Shown piece by piece: positions 11,403 to 23,100 of a stretch of 50,283 nucleotides of DNA. The translations under genes were made by a program, and so were the position numbers. The number at the start of each line of letters is the position of its first letter. The stretch's first letter is position 1. This DNA comes from Mesaphorura yosii (lineage: Eukaryota; Arthropoda; Collembola; Poduromorpha; Tullbergiidae): assembly GCA_009869945.1 (NCBI GenBank), contig WIXG01000484.1:1-50283 (forward strand), written 5' to 3'. A model generated the notes under the pieces. It saw only the letters and a program-made list of their open reading frames with translations, was not told the origin of the DNA and did not search any database.

Positions 11403-12162
11403 ATGGGTGAAATTCTACGTTGGTTCTTTGGTGCCAAGCGCTCCGTCCCACAATTACTTCATCTGGAAGCAAAATTGAAACAAGATTTACTCGGCCTGGA
11501 ACAGCAAGTCCAGGAACAGTACTACATCGCTGGACGAGCGTATTCTGAGAAGGAGCAAAAGAGTAAGTACTCATTCCAAACCATTTTAATTTGCCACTGC
11601 CCCCACCCCACGATTCATGAAAGTGAATTCGGTGGGTGATATTCCAGCTATGAAAGCAGCCTTGCGAAAGAAGAATCAACTTATTGCTCAGCACATCAAA
11701 TTGACAAACCATCTCAAGACTGTCGAGAGTAATCGTCGAGCACGTGAAATTCATCTTGCGACGAAGGCTTTTGGAGCGTCATCGTCGACACTGGCGAACG
11801 AAACAAGAATGGCTCCCACCATTGTCGTTCATCTACCTCCGGAAGATTCAATTCAGATTCCGTAAGTACCATTCACCATTACCTCAGCTGCTTTTCCATG
11901 CATAGCTTAAAAAAAACTAAGAAATCTGCTCATTGTTTACAGCGTCACGAATTCGGCCGCCAAACTAGTCCATGACATGAATTCCAGGCTTGAACATGAG
12001 GAAGAAGACACGAGTTGTCCCGAAGAAGAGTGGCAGGAGGACGGAAGCTCGAATAACAATCAGACGGTGGTGGTTGACATTGAGAAGCCTGGCGACGACC
12101 ACATGGACGCCGCCAGTCAAAATACTGATGAAGATGGCTATCGATCGGGTTACGATTTCTAA
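11403..12162 (+). CDS. CHMP/Snf7-like (ESCRT-III-type) helical protein
   Basis: Small predicted helical protein of 197 aa. Exons 11403..11562, 11648..11861, 11943..12162, all in phase. It starts MGEILRWFFGAKRS, resembling the short hydrophobic/basic N-terminus of CHMP4/Snf7. Two long charged helices follow, one of them with AALRKKNQLIAQHIKLTNHL then KTVESNR, comparable to the CHMP4 pattern of ALxRKK and LxTIExQ. The middle is Ser/Thr-rich and the C-terminal ~60 residues are strongly acidic (HEEEDTSCPEEEWQEDG), as in ESCRT-III tails. The segment for helices 3-4 is short or diverged. ESCRT-III proteins polymerise on membranes for scission. The assignment rests on helix pattern and layout, not on close identity; a lineage-specific coiled-coil protein is the alternative. 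Confidence 0.5.
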
Positions 12163-12313
12163 AACGGGTTGGCAAGATTGCAACCAGAATAATGGCAGAA
12201 CTCCCAGTTTCCTGTAACGCACGTGTAATGTTAATTCCGTTGCTTTACTAAATGACTGAAAGTGAACGTATGACGTGATAAACTACACCGTGCAAGATAA
12301 GTCATAAGGTATA

Positions 12314-12319
12314 AATAAA
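12314..12319 (+). terminator. Poly(A) signal of CHMP-like gene
   Basis: AATAAA about 150 bp downstream of the stop codon at 12162, on the same strand. Confidence 0.55.
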
Positions 12320-12769
12320 ACTCAAAAGTACTGTTCGTGAACTGTAAGTAAATGTCTGAAAGCTAGAAACCGTAGAATAATTTGACACTGGCAACCTTTC
12401 GCGAATGATTTATGTCCAACAACCAGTCTATCGTGTACTTCAAGGAGTGAGAATTGGAGAGTTCTCTTTTGTGTCCAGGATTGAAGTCCAGTGCCAGTTT
12501 CCAGTTCGAGTTCTAGAAATACAAGAACTGAACTGAGCAAAGCCATTATTGAGATTGACACCTGCACAAATTGCTCTTGCTTTTTAACGTCATGCATGTG
12601 GTTGCCCTGCACGCACGCGCAAATATACAACTGACTTTGTTCATCTTCTTCACGTTTAATCTCTAAGGATCATCATCCATTAAGACCTCCACTCCACTGC
12701 GGCGGTGTCATGCCATTTATTTCCATTCGACGTGTTACTGATTAACATGTCAGTTCTTTTTTACTTACT
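12320..12769. other. Convergent 3' intergenic region
   Basis: Lies between the CHMP-like gene and the 3' end of the minus-strand membrane protein gene. An unsupported minus-strand frame at 12322-12630 has no recognisable features. Confidence 0.55.
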
Positions 12770-14123
12770 TTACTGGAGGAGTGTCTGCAAGTGCAAATTC
12801 TGCGGTCTGCGACTCTCGCTCTGCTGCTGCTGCGAATGTGGCTGAGGGTGTAATTGTAATGGCGACCTGCATCCGAGGCCCACTCCGAACGGGGTCACTT
12901 GATACGGATACGTGTACGGGTCGCCTGCCTTGCGCCCGGCTCGAGCCCTCCGCATAGCCATCGTCGCCGTCGTTGGGGCGTCTACCTCAGCGAGTTCGTT
13001 GTAGTAGCAGAACAGCATGGCACCGTAAAATACGTAAATGAGCAGCGTGAACAGGATCGGAATGCTCGACGTCCGGTACACGTACAGAAACATGGCTTCC
13101 GGGAGCGTTTCGTTTATCATGAGCGAGAATCCGAGCAGAACGAACCGGAGCGACAGCACAGACGCCAGAAAGAGTCCGCTCAGGCGGACCAAGCGGGGTG
13201 ACTGCTCGTCAGCGCCACGGAAAGTGATGAGTCCAGAGATTGTAAAGAGGATTCCGAAAATGAGCGTCATGCAGACGATGAGCCATTCTGCAAGTTTGAC
13301 AGGTGAAAAATTCTCTGATTATTCTAACTCAATGAAAGCGGAAGGAATGCACTTGAAACTCACTTTCAGGGAAAACGCTGACGACTGCCGGAATGTCACG
13401 AATTATTTGAGTGATTGAGAAGTACTGAAAGGAGATTACGACAATATCATTATCATAATCGAAAATGCCCCAAAAACGTATGTCGCCATATAAACGAAAT
13501 ATGATATACAGTGAGCTCAAAAAGTCGGGGAACCAGAAAGCATTAAAGCTAATTGCTGGGGTGGGTGTCGGTCTGATTTCTTTCTCTTCATTTACTCTGG
13601 TTCCCCGACTTTTTGAGCTCACTGTATATGTATTTAATTCGAAAACGAACGGTGACAGCTACACAGAAACCGATTGCGTAGTCCTTTCGCCCGCCTTCCC
13701 CCATTCTGATATATATACTTTACAAAGTCTCAATTGTTTCTTCGCTTTTCCTTAACTCGGTTAACGGCGTGATACTGTTAAAGATTGACAATCTGTTCGG
13801 GTTCTCACTATTTGTAATGAACTATTATTAAGCTGTTTTTTAGTCGCCGAGCCTACCGGCGAACGTGGGGTTGTGCGCGGGCGAGGATTCAGCGGAAGAA
13901 GATGGTTGGCGAATTCTGTGGAGGTAGATCGTGGCGTGGGCAGTGGACCGGGATAAGGTGGAATCGGTGGCGGCGGAAGTGGTGGGCAACGTGGAGGCTT
14001 GAGAGCACCTCTGGCGACGGCTCGGCATGGCCTCTCCCGGGCTGTGTGTCTGTGTCGGTTGGTAAACCGCCAACCTCTCCCCGCGGTCACACGTGCCCAA
14101 CCCTCACCACGAGCCGTTACCAT
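12770..14123 (-). CDS. Small multi-pass membrane protein, unrecognised
   Basis: Exons 14123..13857, 13424..13364, 13287..12770 give 281 aa. The last two exons are well supported: they join in phase to read VFPEKWLIVCMTLIFGILF. Hydrophobic helices are WLIVCMTLIFGILFTISGLI, a second at RLSGLFLASVLSLRFVLLGF, and a third at PILFTLLIYVFYGAMLFCYY. A C-terminal tail rich in Gln, Pro and His follows. The first exon is less certain: it is GC-rich and encodes a Pro-rich stretch (RCPPLPPPPIPPYPGPLPTP) ending at a phase-0 donor, and its ATG at 14123 is the first in frame. The 432-bp first intron contains the MITE at 13504-13629. I do not recognise the family; it resembles small 3-4 TM arthropod proteins only in layout. 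Confidence 0.6.
13504..13629. mobile_element. MITE with perfect 34-bp terminal inverted repeats (Tc1/mariner type)
   Basis: 126-bp element. The left end starts CAGTGAGCTCAAAAAGTCGG and the right end is its exact reverse complement over 34 bp including the flanking ATAT; a 58-bp non-palindromic centre lies at 13538-13595. The CAGT termini flanked by TA are typical of Tc1/mariner non-autonomous elements. No transposase is encoded. It sits in an intron of the minus-strand membrane protein gene. The absence of mismatches between arms suggests recent insertion. Confidence 0.85.
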
Positions 14124-14745
14124 CCACAACCATTACCACCAACTACTAAATTATTTATCTGTATCCATCATTGGATACGTTGCCGAGTACTCGGCGATAC
14201 GGGCCACTAGAAACACAATAACTGCGAATATTATATTTTTGTGCACAGTAGTGCTAAGTGTTCCTAAGTTTATTCACCGAAATTTCGGTGATTGGGCATT
14301 AGTTTACTGTAAGCGAATACTACTCGATAATTTCTACTTACAATGTGATTGCTGGCCAAGAAGTAGACCGTGGCACGAAGTGAACAACACATCGCGAATC
14401 ACGAAGTGAGGGCTAACGCTGAAGCCTAAATTGCTATCAACTAAAGAAAATGAACTCTCTGCTCTTCAGCTTTCCCCGCACGCACGTTCGAGTTGTCCAG
14501 AGTCGGAAGCCAGAATGGATGAGAATGAATGTGTGGGTTTCGGTTGCTTCTTATGAAAGAAACCGGGAGCAGAGCGGGTTTAGGTTTTACGCGTCGAAAG
14601 TTTATTTCAGGAATCAGGGTATCCGATGAGATTGATCAAATGGTCGGAGAGTGAATTTTGTACAAAAGTAAGTAATTTGACAATTGACAATTGGTAAGTC
14701 TAGTCAAGAAGGAAGTTTCAAACTTTGTCAATTGGGCTTATCGCT
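14124..14745. other. Intergenic region
   Basis: Lies between the 5' end of the membrane protein gene and the 3' end of the RING/SR gene, both minus strand. The plus-strand frame at 13999-14409 is a shadow across exon 1 and is not coding. No RNA gene or repeat seen. Confidence 0.5.
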
Positions 14746-15974
14746 TCAGTCTGCACTGGGACTCGGGCTGTGGCTTGGAAGGCGGGATCCTGATTCAGAT
14801 TCACTACTGCTGCTGGTGGGACTGCGACCTCGGTAACGGCGACGAGAACGAGATCTGCGTTGGCTTCGCTTTGACCTCCTGGGGCTTGGGCTACATGATT
14901 TTGATTCAGAGTCACTACGGCTTTGGCTTCGACTGCGAGATGCTGATTTAGACTTGGACTTGGACTCGCTGCTTGGATTTGAACTGCGACCACGACCCTC
15001 GGCAAGGAGTTTTTCTTTTTTCAGGCGTAGGCGAGAGCTACGACGTCGGCCAGGTTTGCGCGAACGCGCTGGGGACGGAATTCGACTTCTTAAGATCTTC
15101 GGCTTAAGTACTTTACGCTGGCGTAATCGATCAACGAGTCGTTTTCTCAGCAGCTCACACCGGCTATCCTTATTTGGTACATCAGCTTTCTGTGACTTTG
15201 AAGCGGAAGATGTCTTCTTGCTGAGTGTTGCAGATCCAATCTTTGGCGTTATTGGAATTTGGTGCTGTGCCACTGCTGCCGGTGCTGGTTGGACGTGGAG
15301 AGCTCGAGCTGGTCCTGCATTGACAGCTTCGGCCTTAAGTTTAGCTGAGGCTGAGATAGCAGCAGCTGATTCAAGCCTGGATAGATAATCAAAAGTTTAA
15401 GCCTTGCAGAATCTACAGAAATAAAATAGCAGCTGCATCTACTCACGGTTGCTTGCAGACGTTCAGATGCTCCACCATTTGGTCGCCACGGACCACTTCT
15501 TCGCACCCATCGTGACTACATTTGAAGGTACTGCCACTCACCAATGCTTCTGCTGTAAAATTCCGTGCAGTTCCATAGTTTGCATTGCAAAGCCCACATT
15601 GATATACTTTGTCTTTGCATCCGCCGCAGATGTTGTGCCCTTTGGCGCAGGTGAAAATCGGAGGCAGAGGCACTTCGAGGCAGATTGGACACTCCAGGAG
15701 TTTGCCCACGTTCTCCATCGCAGGAAGGGCGTTCAGTTCACCGGCAAATCCAGAGTATGCAGCAGGAGCAGGGCGATGGAGAGAAGGGAGACCACCAGAC
15801 CGAGGTCTTCGATTGGCGGTAGATGCAGATGCAGGAGATTTGACCGTGCCATTTTTGATATACCGCTTATTTCGGCGATAACTTGATTAAAATTTTCCCA
15901 AAATTAAAACCCGAGCTCGATAAGATATGTGAACGGCAAACATACCGGACGCCACCGCTGCAAGTTCTGCCCAT
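14746..15974 (-). CDS. SIAH-type RING protein with Arg/Ser-rich C-terminal tail
   Basis: Predicted E3 ubiquitin ligase, 364 aa. Exons 15974..15946, 15881..15447, 15376..14746; start MGRTCSGGVR joins in phase. Residues 10-65 are basic, Pro/Ala-rich and disordered. The RING at ~73-108 reads CPICLEVPLPPIFTCAKGH, NICGGC, then QCGLC: the SIAH/sina C3HC4 pattern. The following SIAH-like zinc module has FKCSHDGCEEVVRGDQMVEH ending LNVCKQ. The SIAH substrate-binding domain is absent. In its place, after a Lys/Ala-rich linker, is a tail of SR, KS and RRRS runs ending SPSPSAD, which suggests a nuclear-speckle location or RNA-linked partners. The neighbour at 10118-10928 is its decayed paralogue. RING assignment is firm; ligase role and nuclear site are inferred. 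Confidence 0.85.
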
Positions 15975-16534
15975 GATTGCTGAATGCTTATATCAGTCAA
16001 CTACTGTACAAAGAATGACAAAGTCCAAGCGAGAAATGAAATCAAAACCCAAAGTTCCTTGAATTCGAGCCCAGTGATTTAAGAAATGATCAAAGAGACG
16101 AACCCTTTTGGGACAGATCGAAGGGAGCCACGAACCAAAGAAAACAAAACAAACCGGCAACCAAAATGTTTCCGAGAGTGCCGGCCCCATGGAAAATGGA
16201 AGAATTATCATTCATGCATTGCATTGCATTAGAGATTGGAGCAATCCAATGCCATGGAACAACAGAACGACTGGTTAACTAGTAATAATAAGTTATAAAC
16301 CTTTATTTCGGCAGAGTGCCTGCCACTTGTCATAATCAAGCACGTATAACATCAAGACGGTGAGTTTCCATCTACTAACTGATTACGAGAAATGCAACCA
16401 ATTCCATTGCATTCGGTCATTCATTCATTCAATACATGAAGGCATTACACATTCCCGACCAAAGTATCAAGCAACAAAACACAATCGTCTACAAAAGTAT
16501 CTGTTTTCTTGTCTCTTTTCTTAAAACTATTAGT
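15975..16534. other. Intergenic region upstream of RING/SR gene
   Basis: Contains the RING/SR gene promoter side and the Fos 3' UTR side, both minus strand. Repeated GCATTGCATTGCATT-like words occur near 16213-16230. No other feature. Confidence 0.5.
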
Positions 16535-17490
16535 TTAGTTCTTTTCGGATTTTGGTGTCTCGAGGGCCTGGAGTACAGCACTCGCGGTTCCAGGCGTGAC
16601 GCACGGTGTCAGCCCATTCGATGTCAAACCACTCCAATCCAGCTCAAATCCGGAGAGCAATCCGTTGGATGGAGTTTGTAATTCGGACGATGGTGTCTGC
16701 GCCGCCTTGACTGGAAGTGTGTTTGGACGTGGTTTCTTGGTACAATGACGGTGAGTTTGGAGTAAGAACTCAAGTTCATCGCGCTCTGACTGAAGGGCTT
16801 CGATTTCTGCTTGAATCTTGCGTTTTGTACTTTCAAGACCATCGGTTTCCTAAAGTCAAAAGATTAACTTCGTAAGTAACACAATTACGACAATAATTAG
16901 GTAATTCGTTTATTGTTCTTGACCAGTTACTTATTTACCTGCAACAGCATGTTGGTATGATCGACTCTGCGTTTCCTGCACCTAGCTGCTGCCTGCTTAT
17001 TCCTCTCCCTTCGTGTTCTACGTCGTTCCTCCTCCTCTGGACTAATATTTCTATCCACCTTTGGTTTCCTCCCACCCGTCGTCCGCTTTCCACCACGAGC
17101 ACGAGTTTTGGCTGGTTTGACTGATCTGACAACTGGCTCGTCCTCTTCCCGATCATCATCGTACTGATTGCTGACTTGACCACCTTGCCAAGTGTTTGGG
17201 AGTGTGATTGTGGTGGTGTTGTTCGATGGGAGTGGCGGTACGAAAGAGCCAGGATCCATGTCTGTCGAGCCAGGCGAGACGTCAAGACCTACAAAGGGTA
17301 AATGGGTTGTTTAGCTGGGTGGAATTACTCGTAGGGGCGTAATTTAGGTCACCAAATGCTGATAAACATGAAGTAATTAGTTAATTATAATTTTTTTGAA
17401 CTTACCGATAATTGACTGCTCAAAATTTCGTAAAGTTGTCGGTGTGAGTGTCGGTGTCGTTAGAGTTGGAATGCTACCGGCTATCATCAT
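16535..17490 (-). CDS. kay: Fos/kayak bZIP transcription factor
   Basis: AP-1 subunit, 249 aa, nuclear; Fos proteins dimerise with Jun and bind TGACTCA. Exons 17490..17406, 16939... in order: 17490..17406, 17288..16939, 16849..16535. The N-terminus contains [17 protein letters not shown], the conserved LTPTTLRN box of arthropod Fos. The basic region is [18 protein letters not shown] (residues ~120-138), with the Fos-type N-x2-AA-x2-CR pattern. The zipper [20 protein letters not shown] continues as [13 protein letters not shown] across the last intron, then HRHC. The C-terminus is Thr/Pro-rich. It is shorter than vertebrate c-Fos (380 aa) and lacks a long transactivation region. It is divergent with the OATP gene; the upstream region contains AP-1 and CRE sites, suggesting autoregulation and stimulus response. 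Confidence 0.95.
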
Positions 17491-17922
17491 CGGATTTTGA
17501 AGTCAAATGATGGGAGAAAATAACTGTGGTGGTTAATCAGTGATTTTTTTGCAAGTTTCTGTACAGGTCTGTACTGAATCGTCGACTGAATGGAGATGAC
17601 TCATTCCGTGCGAGTTTATATTAAGCACTTAGCACTTGTGTGTACTGCGTTCGCTGCTGTTTGCTGTTGCCTTTCCCAATGCGAGTTGATCGAATGTATG
17701 GCTTGAAGCATATGACATCATGGGGAAATGAGTCACCACTTTCATGACGTCTTTAGTACCCAGAACCCATAGTCGTAAATATGGTACGAGCAGCCCCAGC
17801 AAGCGAGAAGAAGAACGAGAGCTCGAGCGATCCTATGCTGCGTTGCCAATGTTGCTGATATGACGTCATGGTGCACGTGCTCCAACAACAGGTTACATTT
17901 GAATGGGGCTCTGCACTCCACA
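17491..17922. promoter_or_regulatory. Divergent Fos/OATP promoter
   Basis: 432 bp between start codons. A minus-oriented TATAAA lies at 17615-17620 for Fos, with an AP-1 consensus TGACTCA at 17597-17603 beside it. A perfect palindromic CRE, TGACGTCA, is at 17861-17868, followed by a CACGTG E-box at 17874-17879, about 45-60 bp before the OATP start codon. A TGACGTCT half-match occurs near 17745. These motifs are directly seen; use is inferred. Confidence 0.65.
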
Positions 17923-20136
17923 ATGAACGAGCCTCTGAATGGAGTGAACGGCGAGGCTGGGGTCAAGATCAAGGCCCGGCGGCAGCAACAGGTGAGTAAT
18001 ATGCCTACATATGATTCAGTGTAATCAGTACTGATTGGACTTTCTGTTTACAACGTAGACCTGCGGCTGGTCAGCCAGTTGTTCACCACGATGGCTCCAA
18101 CCGCTTGGGAACAAACACACTTTTCTTCTTGTGTTCAGCTTAACCTGTATTCTTCAAGGCACATTCCGTACATATTTTGTGGCAGTGATTACAACGATTG
18201 AGAAACTCTTCGAGCTTCCGAGTCAGACGACTGGGCTCTTGCTCAGTGCTGCAGAGATTGGGCAGGTACATTAAATAAATTCTTGGCTTCAATCTGCTTT
18301 GACTTTGACTTGATTGACTGGCAATCAAGTCCCATCTGACAATTCTTAGGTTTCGTCGGCGCTCATTCTGCCATATTATGCTGGCCAAGGACATCGACCC
18401 CGATGGATGGGGATCGGGGCTGGTCTGTTTGCCATTGCAGTACTATTCTGTGCATCACCGCACTGGATCCAACCACCGCCAGCTCCTGCGACTGCAATCA
18501 TACCGAACAAGACTGACGACGACTCTGTGTGCTACGCCGAGTCAACAACTGCAACGGAATGTGATGGTGGTAGCGACACGGGTGGAAACTACATCATATT
18601 TGCAATCTTATTTCTGAGCTTATTAAGTGTCGGTTTGGGCCAGACAGCCGTCAACCTGTTGGGAATCCCGTACTTGGACGACAATGTCGAAAATCGGGAC
18701 TCTCCCGTCTACTTTGGTAAATTCTCATAGTCATAACTAATTCTTCGCCTTGATCGCTTGACGTGAAGTTAACTTGATTGGTATTAACAGCGATCATGAT
18801 TGGAGTCCGAATCATGGGACCATTGGCCGGATTTATGCTCGGTGCGGTGTGCACTCGTTTATACATCGATCCATCGAATCCTCCGCCCAACATGACACCA
18901 CTGGATCCACGTTGGCTTGGAGCATGGTGGTTGGGCATGGTTATCATTGCTGTTTTGCTTTTGATAACCAGCTTTCTTCTCTACGCATTCCCTGCGCAGC
19001 TGAAACCAACTGTCGTCGTGCAACCGAAACCAAAAATCTTCCATTTCCCACAGACACTGCGTAGATTGTTAACCAATCGAATTCTGCTGCTAAGAACTTT
19101 GAGTTCCGTATTTCATTTGCTCCCGATTGCTGGTCTCTACACATTTCTATCAAAGTATTTCGAGTCACAGTATCGAATGCCGGCGCATGAAGCCAACTTG
19201 TACACGGGAGTATCCGGATTCGGCGTGATGGGTATCGGGATCTTTGCATCTGGGTTCCTGATCAGGAATCGAAGTGCACGTGCAATTGCGGGCTGGATCG
19301 CGTTGGCAGCTGGTGTCTATGCGGCGGGGATGCTGCTGCTTATCTTTGTCGGAGGCTGCGACGGAGACGGCAATAAAGGCGTGAGCGTGGTAGGCATTGA
19401 TCGAAACTATCCGGCCTGCCCCTTAGCACCATGCGACAACTGCACGTCAAGGTACGCGCCCGTCTGCTCCAAAAACACATCCACAACTTACTTCAACCCG
19501 TGCCATGCCGGCTGCAACTCGACCACACTCGAAGACTGCGCGTGTGCGCTCGACTTGGAGCAAAACCCGTGCCGACCAAACTGCCCCGGATTCTATGCCT
19601 ACCTCGTCATCTTCATGTTTATCGTGTTCGCTCATTCCACATCCGAAGTTGGCTCGATGCTGCTGACACTCCGCTGCGTGGAGAAGCGGGACAAGGCAAT
19701 GGCTCTAGGACTGGTGCAGTTTGCAATCGGGGTGCTAGGCAATGTTCCGTGTGCCATCGTGTACGGAGCAGTCATCGACAAGAGCTGCGAAGTTTGGGGC
19801 GGAAGCGTGTGTGGGGAAGGCAGTGGACACTGCCTCGTGTACGGGACAAAAGAATTTCGAATGTACTTCCATGGTAAGCGTAAGCGTTCATTGCAGAAAT
19901 TCTTTTCTAATCAAGACATCAACTAATTTTTCAACTGAAACCGATGTTCTTTTTGCTGTTGCTGCACAGGGCTCACCGCACTTCTGATGGGAGTCGCATT
20001 CGTCTTTGATCTGCTCGTGTTTGCGTACGCCGACAAAATTCAGCTTGAGGAAGACGAGCAGCCTCCGCCTCCCACAGTCGTGGAAATGGCTCCCTTGAAC
20101 CAGAACCAGAATCTGCTAAATGACTACGAAAAGTGA
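17923..20136 (+). CDS. Organic anion transporting polypeptide (SLCO/OATP)
   Basis: Twelve-TM plasma-membrane transporter of amphipathic organic anions. Exons 17923..17991, 18059..18265, 18350..18716, 18791..19873, 19970..20136; 630 aa. The first exon is short and cytosolic (MNEPLNGVNGEAG). TCGWSASCSPRWLQP precedes TM1. The OATP block YLDDNVENRDSPVYF then AIMIGVRIMGPLAGFMLGA is the family hallmark next to TM5. The extracellular loop IX-X Kazal-like domain, residues ~425-475, has CPLAPCDNCTSRYAPVC, CHAGC, and CACALDLEQNPC, then C. The C-terminus is acidic and Pro-rich. Arthropod OATPs usually are 630-750 aa, so the length is normal. The start shares a promoter with Fos. The substrate is not predictable. 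Confidence 0.95.
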
Positions 20137-23100
20137 GAAACGAGAAACAAAAACGAATTGTTGTGATGAGATGACCAAGGCCGCTTTCTTTTACTACGCT
20201 GCACAACTGCACTGACCACGGACCCGGTTATGAATAGACTAAAACTAAAGAAAAACAGATACAGATTATATTCTATTTTTAATTCATGCTAGTTACTTAT
20301 TACTGTTGCTATTAAAAGAACATTATTTTAACGAGCGACCGGCAACCAGAATTTGGTATTTGATAATTTGGGATCGAATCTGCTGTTTTTGCTGTCTCCT
20401 TCGTAAACCATTGTGTTTCGTGTTCATTTGTCATTGAGCGCTGCAATTGCACCCGATTTTCAATTGTTGCAAGTTCGTCTTTACTGATAGACTCAAGTCA
20501 CTTACTTCATTAAATCCAATAAGAACCAACAGGTAGGGGATCGAGGCAAGAAACTGGACAGAAAACACCATCGTATCAGACCTTTCCTGTTTATTCGGGA
20601 CTGGACACTCGCGTAAGTTTCTAGGAAATATGAGACTGCGACCTGTACCGTACTCACACCATAAGAAGCTTGGTGGTCCAAACTTTAAACGGCATTTTCT
20701 GAAGCTCGTTTCACGCTCGGTTAGCCAGAATCCTCTGATTCTCTGAACTTTAGACGTCCAGTCGAAGTCAATCAAATTTCACAATTTCTTCTCGTACGCG
20801 TATCAAAATGAAGACGGAATTATCCAAAGTCAAAACAAACAAAAGCAAGCAACCCGATTTCGATATTATTTATTTGCTCAGTCCAGTTAAACAAATAAAT
20901 ATCCAAGCCTAGCCCAAGATATCAGCCGAGCGCAGTGCGCTGGAGCCAAACTCTAAACTCGAATTGATATTCTGATTTGATACACAAAATTCCAATATCG
21001 GAGCGCCTGAAATATGATCACCCTGGCCAGACTCTGCACCAGCTTACTAGTAAGCTAGCTCTGAAAGCTCTGACTCGGCTGACGGCGGAGGAGAATCTCT
21101 GTTTGATTTCCATTTGAATGCGATGTTTACGTAATGAATGTCGATGATGATTTGAGCGTCAAGTATGAAAAGCGAAATCTCGCTATTAGCTATTCCTATC
21201 TCGTTTTTATCGGTGGAAGTTTAGATATCAAAAGATGATTCCCTTCCGCACTGCCATGCGAAGGGTGCGATTGTGGGCTTTTTCTCAGCTAGCCAATAAA
21301 TTAATCTCGACCTAATAATCGTCAAACAGCCACAACGAATGACACCAAACAAGTCAGTCAGCCAGGAAGTGCGAATGCCCTCGAAAGCCTTCTCAGCGCA
21401 TTCGATTGAGTTCAGTCGAGGTCGAAGTTCGGGGACGAGTTTGTGTTCTTGCCTGTAAGCCTTGGATTGTTTGCAATTGCAGTAATTTGCATTAAGTATT
21501 AATGAGTTCTGTAGCATTTTGTAGTGCCGTGACTGTGACTCATCGCATAAATTAGGCCTTTGTAGCTCCGTAGTCTGCAAATTGCAAATTATGGTTTGCA
21601 AATTATGGTTCGCGAATTTGCATTGAATTGAATTTATTCCAAGTTCCAGAATAATCTGGAATGACAATGCAAAACGAGCAGTGGCCCCGTGTTAAAGTTC
21701 ATTACGTGGTTCACTAGCGTGACTCGAGCCTCGATTGACAGCGTGTTTATTTTTGCTACACTTCTCTTCCTGTGCTCGCTCGCTCGCGCTTTGTGTCTTG
21801 TGTGCACATTTCGCCTTTGCAATTTCTGCTTTTTGCTTTCTTTTGCGGTATGAGAACGAATATCCTAAAATCAAACCTGGACGGATCGTCGACAGCGGCG
21901 GTGCTTTTATGAGCATGTGTTACAAAGTATAAACTGACTTGTCCTTCATCGCATTAACGCATCCGATTCCGACATTAATGGCAATGGCAGTGGCAAACCG
22001 CAGCCATGGATCGTGAATAGTAAATCGAGAAAGTGAACCAGTTGAGTACAGTGCTCAGTTTTCAGCTCGGCGGCGGCGGCGGCTTGCTTGCGGTCATTTC
22101 CTTTGCATATAATCCTTTCAGCAAGTCAAAGCCAAGTCAGCGTTTTAACTTTGCCAAAATAGCAACGAGCAACGAGCAAAAGTCGTGTCATCTTGTAAAG
22201 TGCGAAGTGAGACTCTTCGTGTTAAGTGCTGACATAAAACATAAAACTTGAGTCGAGTGGAGTTTGTTGCATGCATGCCACATGTGCATTTAGCATTTAC
22301 ATTTACGGCCCACGGCTTGGCCGGGTCGTCGTGTGATTGCGACTTTCTTGGAATTCTTCATTTTGTCGTGGCCGTCGTGCGCATGACCTTTCTGCACCAT
22401 TTAGAGTATTTAATGACAAACAGATTCACACTTGTCGTGATTCATGATTCGCGTATCGCGATTCGCGTCGGACGTGGAGTGAAGTAAGAGATCGTAAGGT
22501 TTAACGAGTCGAGTATATGCAATTTGAATGTAGCGCAGCGTTTACGAGTCCGGCGACGGTCGTAAATCATGATTAAGCATTTGGCATGATTGGTTCAGGG
22601 CGGCTCAAACACTCAAACACAAACTGAGGCAAGGCAAACAGAAACAAAGTTTTTAGCCAACTCACGTCGCCGTCGTCGTATCACAAGAAAAGTCACTCGC
22701 CCCTGCCCTGCCCGTGTCACGGCAATCCTCGATTAATTTTGATGTGCCGATAAATACACTGAGCGGGGCTGAAAAGACTGGCAACCCGCAATAAAGTGGG
22801 CGTGCAGGCGGAAAGTCGGTTGTCGGTTCGGGCTTTTCAACATTGAAACAATTTTTCCTGTTTGCCAGTTCACGTATTACGTATTGCGTATCGCGTGGTA
22901 TTCTTGCATTTGCCATTGTGAACGGACAGCGTGGCGGAGCAGTGGGTCAGTGTGATTTGGACTGGACTCGATTCATAATTTACGAGGACGGGCTCTACCA
23001 CTTTACAAAAACAAAACAGTAAAAGGGAATTCATGCATAAAATACCACATAAACTTGGCGTGGTTTAGCATGGACTACTTTGGTACAAATTACGTTGACT

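Noticed and set aside
13999..14409. Plus-strand 136-codon frame
   Set aside because: It overlaps the GC-rich minus-strand exon and has no family signal; shadow.
14691..15388. Two plus-strand frames rich in Asp, Leu and Arg
   Set aside because: They are complementary shadows of the SR-rich exon of the RING gene.
16213..16230. GCATTGCATT words as a tandem repeat family
   Set aside because: The same word recurs by chance in several AT-rich intergenic regions without consistent period.
20431..20775. Minus-strand open frame with a signal-like MVFSVQFLASIPYLLVLIGF and donor
   Set aside because: No downstream exon in the remaining space before the OATP gene, and the upstream part of the frame has no coding character.
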